Source of the DNA: Clostridia bacterium
Lineage (GTDB): Bacteria > Bacillota > Clostridia > Christensenellales > CAG-138
NCBI GenBank assembly: GCA_016293975.1
Contig: JAEDCW010000049.1
Coordinates: 1 to 13,544 of the forward strand
Length of the DNA stretch: 13,544 bases
Direction: 5' to 3'
Below, piece after piece: positions 1 through 6,106 of this stretch. A program made the position numbers and the translations under genes. The notes under the pieces were generated by a model. It was not told where the DNA came from, searched no databases, and saw only the letters and a list, made by a program, of their open reading frames with translations. The number at the start of each line of letters is the position of its first letter. Position 1 is the stretch's first letter.

Positions 1-339
1 ATAATATTTGCCTGTGCCAACCCCACGCCCGAGATATTTCCCGACGAAGCAAAGGCAGGCGGGGCGAGGGTAATCTCAACAGGCAGGAGTGACTTCCCCA
101 ATCAGATAAACAACGTGCTCGCATTTCCCGGAGTATTCCGAGGGGCTTTTGATGTCCGTGCAAGCGACATAAACGAGGAAATGAAGATGGCCGCCGCGCA
201 GGCGCTCTCGTCCTTGATAAGCGATGACGAACTCAACGAAGAGTACATAATCCCCAAGGCCTTCGACCCCAGAGTAGGCAAGGCCGTTGCCGAGGCGGTA
301 GCGGAAGCCGCAAGACGCACGGGCGTTGCAAGAATCTAA
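1..339 (+). CDS. Malic enzyme, C-terminal fragment (gene cut by window edge)
   Basis: This is the last 112 residues of a malic enzyme, which oxidatively decarboxylates malate to pyruvate with NAD(P)+ in the cytoplasm. Reading from base 1, the frame is open to the TAA at 337-339. It contains the family stretch ANPTPEI near residues 6-12 and STGRSDFPNQINNVLAFPGV near residues 26-45, followed by FRGAFDVRASDINEEMK. The C-terminal helix ends in ARRTGVARI, as in short bacterial malic enzymes. The catalytic N-terminal part and most of the nucleotide-binding fold lie outside the window, so cofactor preference cannot be judged. An ATG at 115 is internal and is not a start, because the homologous sequence runs continuously from base 1. 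A hairpin terminator follows 21 bases after the stop, so this is the last gene of its transcript. Confidence 0.93.
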   Translation: MIFACANPTPEIFPDEAKAGGARVISTGRSDFPNQINNVLAFPGVFRGAFDVRASDINEEMKMAAAQALSSLISDDELNEEYIIPKAFDPRVGKAVAEAVAEAARRTGVARI

Positions 340-360
340 TAGCGTCACAAGTAACAGTAA

Positions 361-384
361 GGGGGTGTTTTCACACCCTTTTTT
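361..384 (+). terminator. Intrinsic terminator after the malic enzyme gene
   Basis: GGGTGT (363-368) pairs with ACACCC (373-378) around a four-base loop. Six T follow at 379-384. The hairpin starts 21 bases after the malic enzyme stop. On the minus strand it lacks a T tract, so it is not an evident terminator for the convergent membrane-protein gene. Confidence 0.85.
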
Positions 385-408
385 AATGCTTATAGCCGTA
401 TAACGCGC

Positions 409-1212
409 TTACTCACTCTGATACTTGGCGACAAATGGGCACACGAGCTTTCCGCGCGAGAATGCCGCCAAAAGTACGAACGCCACCGTACCTGCGGAGC
501 ACACTATCATATCCGTCATGGTGTCGATTATACCTACATCGATATAGCCGCCCGTCCAAAGCTCTTCGCCGTTTATCATAACTGACTCGATATCAGAAAT
601 TACAGGCGGTATCGACATATCTCCTCCCAAGAGATATGAACTGAAGTTGGTTATCATCGTATCCCACTGCATATCCGTGCCCAAAAGCATGTCCGCCGAA
701 TACTCAAATATCTCCCATACCGCGGCAAAGCTCATTGAAATTGCAAACGCAGATACGCACTTCAGCAGAAACGAATGCTTTTGATTCTGCTTGTCCGATA
801 AATCGGGCAGCGCAAAGCCTATAGCCGCACCTATAAAGCCGCTGTACGTGTGCAGTATATCGTCGAAACACGGAATTATAAAATAGAGCCTATGTACGCT
901 TCCGAAAAGCGGCCCTATACAAAAAAGCATACACATTATCTCCATTACACCTGAGAAGTGTATCCTAAAGAGCCATTCTGCTATATATGGCAATGCATAA
1001 AGCACCATCGAAATAGCACAAAGCATAACATCCTGCCCCGTGCCACTAAACGTCGAGGCTATGAGCGAATAGACTGCAAATATCTCAAGTGCAATGAATA
1101 CCGCAAGCGAATACCACGTCTTGCCAACGAAACGACCTCTACGCCGCATTTTGACTACGGCACTGTCGCTCGTGCTGTTTGTATGAGCCAAATCAGATCC
1201 CTCCATAATCAT
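409..1212 (-). CDS. Six-helix membrane protein, YjdF/DUF2238-like
   Basis: An integral membrane protein of 267 residues with about six hydrophobic segments, near residues 33-53, 61-81, 86-104, 119-137, 152-172 and 229-251. The N-terminus is basic and cytoplasm-like (KMRRRGRF, 21-28). Conserved-looking polar residues sit next to the helices: FDDILH (116-121), WEIFEYSAD (166-174) and DTMTDM (230-235). This pattern of an Asp/His pair, a Trp-Glu-x-x-Glu block and a final Asp-rich block resembles the YjdF/DUF2238 inner-membrane family, whose function I do not know. The start is uncertain. ATG at 1212 has only a weak AAGAG upstream, whereas a TTG at 1191 has GGAGGG seven bases before it and would give 260 residues. 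The gene stands alone, divergent from the HAD gene. A TRTGn-type promoter at 1270-1280 would give a leader of about 50 nt. Confidence 0.78.
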   Translation of the reverse strand: MIMEGSDLAHTNSTSDSAVVKMRRRGRFVGKTWYSLAVFIALEIFAVYSLIASTFSGTGQDVMLCAISMVLYALPYIAEWLFRIHFSGVMEIMCMLFCIGPLFGSVHRLYFIIPCFDDILHTYSGFIGAAIGFALPDLSDKQNQKHSFLLKCVSAFAISMSFAAVWEIFEYSADMLLGTDMQWDTMITNFSSYLLGGDMSIPPVISDIESVMINGEELWTGGYIDVGIIDTMTDMIVCSAGTVAFVLLAAFSRGKLVCPFVAKYQSE

Positions 1213-1269
1213 TGTAATACTCTTATACTATGCGCATTGTGTCAAATTCGCATTGTACGAATAAGGGGG

Positions 1270-1280
1270 ATTATAACACA
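1270..1280 (-). promoter_or_regulatory. Extended -10 promoter for the membrane-protein gene
   Basis: On the minus strand the sequence reads TGTGTTATAAT: a perfect -10 hexamer preceded by the TRTGn (-16) element typical of Gram-positive sigma-A promoters. No good -35 hexamer is seen at 16-18 bases, which extended -10 promoters can tolerate. Transcription would start near 1263. Confidence 0.6.
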
Positions 1281-1494
1281 CATTGCAACAGTTTTAGCAT
1301 TTCCCCAAAATATAAAAATAGACCTGCAGTTTTGCTTGCATCAATATCGATTCCCGCAAAAAGCGTTTATACTTGCCGTATACGAGTTTTGGTGGTAGAT
1401 TGGTATGTCTGCGTTGTCCGAATTTCATTGCTGTGTTTGCATAGGCATATGTGGACAAAACCTTTGACTTTAACTTTGTTTATTGGAGAGACCT

Positions 1495-2121
1495 ATGAAA
1501 TTTGATTCTATTATATTCGACCTCGACGGTACTTTGTGGGATTCTACGAAGAACGTAACCATATCGTGGAACGACACCTTTGAAAAAATGGGGTTGAGCT
1601 ACAGGATAACCCCGGATGACCTGACGCGGAGCATGGGCATGACAATGTATGCTATTGCCGAAAAACTATTCACATTCTGTGACAAAAAAGAAGCCCACGA
1701 GCTCATGGATATGCTTTGCATAACGGAAAGGGAGTACTTAAGCATACACGGCGGAAAGCTTTATGGGGGAGTTGTTGAGACGCTGTCCGAGCTCAGAAAA
1801 ACCCACAGGCTGTTTATCGTAAGCAACTGTCAGCTCGGCTATATAGAGACGTTTCTCGACGCTCACAAGCTCTATGACTACTTTGAGGCGACAGATTGCT
1901 GGGGACGCACATTAGTGCACAAGGGAGAGACGAATCGCATGCTCATAGAGCGCAATGGTCTAAAATCGCCTGTGTACGTCGGAGACACCCAGGGGGATTA
2001 CGAGTCAGCGGTGTACGCAAAAATACCTTTTGTGTGGGCGCGCTACGGCTTCGGGGAGCCAAGTGGCTACAACTACGTTATAGACAGATTTTCACAGCTT
2101 CTCGATATCGTAAAGGACTAA
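1495..2121 (+). CDS. HAD-family phosphatase, phosphoglycolate phosphatase-like
   Basis: A 208-residue soluble hydrolase of the haloacid dehalogenase superfamily, expected to remove phosphate from a small phosphorylated metabolite in the cytoplasm. All four HAD motifs are visible: DLDGT at 9-13 (D9 nucleophile, D11 general acid/base), IVSN ending at N111 (S110 is motif II), the motif III lysine K133 in VHKGE, and VGDTQGD at 152-158 (D154 and D158 bind magnesium). Between motifs I and II lies a helical C1-type cap, as in Gph- and PpaX-like enzymes. Length fits that group. The substrate cannot be read from sequence. ATG 1495 is chosen because GGAG sits six bases upstream; the frame extends back to a TTG at 1483, but that codon lies directly against the GGAG. 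The gene is monocistronic and convergent with the helicase gene; a promoter was not identified with confidence. Confidence 0.9.
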   Translation: MKFDSIIFDLDGTLWDSTKNVTISWNDTFEKMGLSYRITPDDLTRSMGMTMYAIAEKLFTFCDKKEAHELMDMLCITEREYLSIHGGKLYGGVVETLSELRKTHRLFIVSNCQLGYIETFLDAHKLYDYFEATDCWGRTLVHKGETNRMLIERNGLKSPVYVGDTQGDYESAVYAKIPFVWARYGFGEPSGYNYVIDRFSQLLDIVKD

Positions 2122-2147
2122 AAATGGGGCATACACCCCATTATTTT
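2121..2147. terminator. Shared bidirectional terminator, HAD gene and helicase gene
   Basis: AATGGGG (2123-2129) pairs with CCCCATT (2136-2142) around a six-base loop. Read on the minus strand it is followed by a run of five T. On the plus strand it is followed by ATTTTC, a weaker tract. It sits immediately after the HAD stop and overlaps the TAA stop codon (2141-2143) of the convergent helicase gene, so one hairpin appears to serve both transcripts. Confidence 0.75.
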
Positions 2148-4486
2148 CTATTCTGCCAAAACTCATCCACTCTTTTTCCGACTTCTGATGGGCTTACCCT
2201 CTCTGCGTGGCTCCAATGGGACGGGAAAAGTTCCCTGTAGTCGGGGCGCATGAATCGCGAGTCAACGAGTATCGCCGCACCCTTATCCGTAGGTGTTCTT
2301 ATCAGCCGTCCTGCCGCCTGCATCACTTTTATAAAGCCGGGTATCTGATAGGCATATGAGAACCCGTTTTCGGCGTTTTTGTCGTGATAGTCCCTTATTA
2401 TATCCCTCTGCATACATATCTGAGGCAGACCTACACCTACTACCGCCACGCCTATGAGCCTCTCGCCTGCAAGGTCTATGCCCTCGCCGAATATTCCGCC
2501 CATTACCGCAAGTCCCACTATAGTAGTGTCGTTGCCCTCCTTAAACTGCGAAAGGAATGCTTCCCTTGCCACCTCGTCCATATCGCTCGACTGTACTCTG
2601 CAATCTATCCCCATGCCCGAAAGCATATCAGCGGCTTCCCTCATATATGCATACGACGGAAAATAGACGAGATAGTTGCCAGTGCGCTTTGAGAAGAATC
2701 CGCAGAGCGCTCTGCACAGCTCCGGCATAGTGCGACCTCTGCCCTTGTACGTTGTATCCAAAGGCACTATGTACAATCCGAAATTTTCTCTCGGGAATGC
2801 GCTTGCAATGTCGAGTATGTCCGCTTCATCTGCGCCCAAAAGCCGTTTATAGTACGAAAACGGCGTGAGCGTTGCAGAAAAGAACACGACGCTCCTCATA
2901 TTCTTGTATGCCTCTTTAAGCCGCACGCTCGGGTCGAGGCATCTTATCCCAAGCGCAAGCCTGCCGTAAGAGAGCTCTGCGGTGATGGCATAAGTCTCGT
3001 CTTTTGTTTCGAGCAATTCGAGAAAGAACCTAAGCGGAAAATACGCGTCGGCGAAGTACTTGCCGAGATTCTTTGAAAGCCCGTCCTCTATCATCCCTTC
3101 AAGTTTGCTCAAAAGTGTATTTAAGCTCTTTTTTAGCTCTTCATCGAGTGCCTCTAACACCCTCGAATCGACGGCGGCTTCTGTAAGTAAGAGCTTTATC
3201 TTCTTCAATGCCGCCAATACGTTCTTAAGTGCGGTCGCAAGCTTTTTTATGGATTTATCTTTGTTTCCCTTTAGCTCCCTCGATAGATTTCTAAGTGCCG
3301 TCTCCTCGATTTCCCCCGAGAACATATACCTTGCCCTGTCTACGAGATTGTGCGCCTCATCTACGAGCAATGAATACTCTCCCGGCGAATCGAAAAACCG
3401 CTTTATCATCGCACGGGGGTCGAAAGCATAGTTATAGTCGCCTATGATACAATCCGAAAGCTCAGCTATCGTGAACATGAACTCATGCGGACATATCGTA
3501 TACTTCTCCGAGAGCGTCCGCACGAGTGCCTCGTCCACCACTCCGCAGGCAGGTATTTTTTTCAGTGCCTTTTCCTGCCTCTCGTAAAAGCCCTTTGCAT
3601 ACGGGCAGGTCTCCGGCTCACAAACGACACCTTCCGGATTTGGGCACAGCTTCTCCTTTGACGAGAGTACGACCGCGCGTATCTTTGCCCCGGCATTGAC
3701 ACAGTCTGTAACCGTCTGTGCGGCGACCCTGCGTATCGTGTTTCTCGCAGTGAGATAGAATATCTTCTCGCAATATCCCCTCGACCACGCCTTAAGCGTC
3801 GGAAACAGCGTTGAAATCGTCTTGCCTATTCCTGTAGGCGCGTTTGCAAGCAATAGCTTCCCGCTCTCAACGGCATGATAGACGTCTCTCATAAGCTGTC
3901 TCTGCCCAATACGCTTGGTATCGTACGGAAATCCGAGCTTCTCCACGCTCTTTTTTGCCCTGTCCACCCTTCGTCTCAGTGCTTCAAGCCTCGCCGCATA
4001 TACGCTGAGTGCCGATTTGAGCCAATCAGAGAGCTCCTCTGCCGTATAATCAAAAGTCAGCTCTTTCGCATCCTCGTCTACGAGCGATACGTACACCACG
4101 CGGACCGTTATCGTTTCGAGGCCCTTAAGCTCGCTGTAGATGGCGGCATAGCACTTTGCCTGTGCAAGATGGGCACTGCTTGGCTCCGCTATCTCATCGA
4201 CATTTCTGTATGTGGTCTTGACCTCTTCGACTATGCAACTGTATTCGTCCTCTATAAGTCCGTCCATTCGCCCCGAAAGCACGAAGCGCGAGCTCTTTGT
4301 CTCGTATGTGTATTCAAGCGCAACCTCGCTCTTATACGCACTTCCCCTGTTTTGCTGCCTGAGCTTATGGTAATGCATACCGAGCTGTGCGCGCTCTTTT
4401 GTAAACGACGAAGACACCAAATCCTCCGGGTGAAACATTGACTCGGCAAATTCTCTTATAGGAACATTTACAAGCACTTTTTCCAT
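2141..4486 (-). CDS. RecB-like nuclease fused to an XPD/DinG-family helicase
   Basis: A 781-residue superfamily 2 DNA helicase with an N-terminal nuclease-like domain. Residues about 50-170 carry a PD-(D/E)XK signature of the RecB/Cas4 kind: GRMDG (D75), EEVK (E88, K90) and QAKCY (Q109, Y113, the QxxxY motif). The helicase part follows: Walker A APTGIGKT (216-223), DEAH (376-379), SATLTP (537-542), GEGID (667-671) and QAAGRLIR (723-730). C281, C290, C294 and C332 lie between Walker A and DEAH with the spacing expected for the 4Fe-4S cluster of XPD and DinG. Family knowledge suggests ATP-driven 5'-to-3' unwinding in DNA repair; the nuclease role is inference. ATG 4486 gives the full domain and has no ribosome binding site, because the predicted promoter lies only seven bases upstream. 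The gene is monocistronic and ends in a shared terminator. Confidence 0.9.
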   Translation of the reverse strand: MEKVLVNVPIREFAESMFHPEDLVSSSFTKERAQLGMHYHKLRQQNRGSAYKSEVALEYTYETKSSRFVLSGRMDGLIEDEYSCIVEEVKTTYRNVDEIAEPSSAHLAQAKCYAAIYSELKGLETITVRVVYVSLVDEDAKELTFDYTAEELSDWLKSALSVYAARLEALRRRVDRAKKSVEKLGFPYDTKRIGQRQLMRDVYHAVESGKLLLANAPTGIGKTISTLFPTLKAWSRGYCEKIFYLTARNTIRRVAAQTVTDCVNAGAKIRAVVLSSKEKLCPNPEGVVCEPETCPYAKGFYERQEKALKKIPACGVVDEALVRTLSEKYTICPHEFMFTIAELSDCIIGDYNYAFDPRAMIKRFFDSPGEYSLLVDEAHNLVDRARYMFSGEIEETALRNLSRELKGNKDKSIKKLATALKNVLAALKKIKLLLTEAAVDSRVLEALDEELKKSLNTLLSKLEGMIEDGLSKNLGKYFADAYFPLRFFLELLETKDETYAITAELSYGRLALGIRCLDPSVRLKEAYKNMRSVVFFSATLTPFSYYKRLLGADEADILDIASAFPRENFGLYIVPLDTTYKGRGRTMPELCRALCGFFSKRTGNYLVYFPSYAYMREAADMLSGMGIDCRVQSSDMDEVAREAFLSQFKEGNDTTIVGLAVMGGIFGEGIDLAGERLIGVAVVGVGLPQICMQRDIIRDYHDKNAENGFSYAYQIPGFIKVMQAAGRLIRTPTDKGAAILVDSRFMRPDYRELFPSHWSHAERVSPSEVGKRVDEFWQNRK

Positions 4487-4492
4487 ATGGGG

Positions 4493-4503
4493 ATTATATC
4501 ACA
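4493..4503 (-). promoter_or_regulatory. Extended -10 promoter of the helicase gene, predicting a leaderless mRNA
   Basis: On the minus strand TGTGATATAAT gives a perfect TATAAT (4498-4493) with the TRTGn extension. Only six bases (4492-4487) separate the -10 from the ATG at 4486, so transcription would start at or next to the A of the start codon. No TTGACA-like -35 is seen at the usual distance. Confidence 0.6.
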
Positions 4504-4604
4504 CAACCACTGCAAGAGTTATATTCACGGCGAACCGAGAAAGTCCGCTTGCTCGCAAACCATACAACAGGCGTGAGTACTATCGAAATTGTTTTAACAT
4601 TGCA

Positions 4605-4633
4605 TTGATGACGAAGTATTAATACTATATAAT
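4605..4633 (+). promoter_or_regulatory. Promoter upstream of the galactokinase pseudogene
   Basis: TTGATG (4605-4610) is separated by exactly 17 bases from TATAAT (4628-4633), a good sigma-A promoter pair. Transcription would start near 4640 and give a leader of about 127 nt before the ATG at 4767. A perfect 12-bp palindrome, AGTATTAATACT (4615-4626), fills the spacer and could be an operator. Confidence 0.6.
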
Positions 4634-4766
4634 TATGTCAATTGGAATCTGATTTTTTTTATTTTTGATAAATCGTAATATCGTTGGTTGTACAAGTAAA
4701 TATTCTGTGCGGACTATGCGCAGGGTAACCATGCGTCAAATCGTATATACAAGCTTGAGGTGCATA

Positions 4767-6039
4767 ATGAGACACATAGACGAACTTATTAGGGATATTC
4801 GTGACGGCACGTTCGACGCACAGCTCACTTCACTGTACGGAGGAGATTTCTTCGAGCAACGCAACCGTTATCTCCATCTGCTGTTTACATTTTCCAAAAG
4901 GGTGCCCGAATGCACAAAGATGGCTCTTATATCGTCGCCGTGCAAGGTCGACCTTTTAGGGGGATACGAAGCCCGTCAGTCCGACAAAGCCGTCACTATG
5001 GCCGCAAACGTCGATTGCATAGGCATCGCCGCCAAACTTCCTGCACGGAATGTGTTGTTCCGATCGTTGGGCTTCCCCATGATGAACATGAATCTCGACG
5101 GTTTTTTACGCAGAAGGCAGGAAGCACATTCGCCGCGGGCAATAATCAGGGGCATCTACTCGCGCTTTAATTACCTCGGGTATAATGTCGGCGGCATGGC
5201 ACTTTTCACCCATTCCGGTATAACCTCCGGCGCAGGGCTTTCATCATCTACATCAGTAAGCGTGCTTATGGCGATGGCTATGAATGTGCTATATAACGAT
5301 TCATCTATATCCACGGACGAGCTTTATCGGATTACGCATTGGGTTGAGAACAACTGCTTTATGAAGTCTTAGAGCGTGCTTGAACATATCGCTATCACAA
5401 ACGTAGGTCTGCTCGCGCACGATTTCATTGATGGTGACTCGCCAATCGTTACGCCATTGGATTTCAACTTTGAGAAGCACGGCTACACATTGCTCGTAGT
5501 CACTCCGCCCTCTAACTATCGCTGTGCAGACAGCGATTACAATGCCGTGTTTGATGATTTTAGGCTTGTATCGAGTTTTTTCGGCGTAGAAAGCCTCGCC
5601 GATGTAAGAGAAGACGAATTTGTTCGAGCTATCCCCGATCTAAGGCCACCGTTTATGACAGGGCAATAATAAGGGCAATGCACTATTACGACAAAAACAG
5701 GCGTGTAGATGAGCTGTGCGGCACCTCCGCAATGGACGACACGGAATGCGTATTGCGCGCAATCAACGGGTCGGGCGAATCCTCTTTCACAATGCTTCAA
5801 AACGGCTATCCGCCCAATCCTGCGGAGCACACACTCTCACTGGTGTATTGCATATCCAAGCAAATGCCCGGCAACAAAGGCGCGCAGAGGATACAGGCAG
5901 CGGCTTTGTGGGGCGTCTGCTCGCCGTAGTGCCCAACGGTATTCTCGGGGAGTATATGTGTCGCATGAACAGCACGTTTGAGCGCAACTGTTGCCTGCCT
6001 GTAAGTGTACGTAAAGGCGCATTTGAGTTGACCGAATAA
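4767..6039 (+). pseudogene. galK: Galactokinase-like pseudogene (GHMP kinase), one stop and two frameshifts
   Basis: The remains of a galactokinase, which phosphorylates galactose in the Leloir pathway. Homology runs over the full family length but is broken three times. Piece one (4767-5372) starts at an ATG with GAGG six bases upstream and holds the N-terminal region and the glycine/serine loop SGAGLSSSTS. It ends at TAG 5370-5372, just where KPSGLMDQ-type sequence is expected. The same frame resumes (SVLEHIAIT) to 5669. A frameshift near 5647-5656 moves to the frame reading YDRAIIRAMHYYDKNRRV. A one-base loss after 5895 then moves to the frame reading GSGFVGRLLAVVPNG and the end KGAFELTE, TAA at 6037-6039. 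Key sites are also changed: the substrate-binding signature reads SPCKVDLLGGYEARQ, and the catalytic Asp position is Glu (LEH). The promoter and ribosome binding site still look intact. It stands alone, with minus-strand genes on both sides. Confidence 0.9.
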
Positions 6040-6061
6040 AATGCTTTAACACTAAAACAGC

Positions 6062-6086
6062 AAAGGGACGGATGACGCCCCTCTTT
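6062..6086. terminator. Possible terminator between the galactokinase pseudogene and feoAB
   Basis: AGGGACG (6064-6070) faces CGCCCCT (6076-6082) around a five-base loop. On the minus strand, downstream of feoAB, the one imperfect pair is a G-U wobble and the hairpin is followed by T-rich sequence. On the plus strand the same pair is an A-C mismatch, so it would be a poorer terminator for the pseudogene. Confidence 0.45.
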
Positions 6087-6106
6087 CTCTTTCAAATATG
6101 CATTTA

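Noticed and set aside
958..1398. Plus-strand open frame of 146 codons overlapping the membrane-protein gene and the divergent gap.
   Set aside because: It has no recognisable domain and overlaps a supported gene and its promoter.
1373..1401. TTGCCG, 17 bases, TAGATT as the promoter of the HAD gene.
   Set aside because: Both hexamers match the consensus at only four of six positions. Spacing alone is not enough to call it.
4651..4667. Run of eight T followed by more T in the galactokinase leader, as a terminator or attenuator.
   Set aside because: No stable GC-containing stem precedes the T run.
4665..4766. Upstream extension of the galactokinase frame to 4665.
   Set aside because: The extension does not resemble the family. 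The ATG at 4767 has GAGG six bases upstream and begins the family-like N-terminus.
5370..5372. The in-frame TAG of the galactokinase could be a recoded or read-through codon.
   Set aside because: Two independent frameshifts downstream and altered active-site residues make decay the simpler explanation, and nothing nearby suggests recoding.
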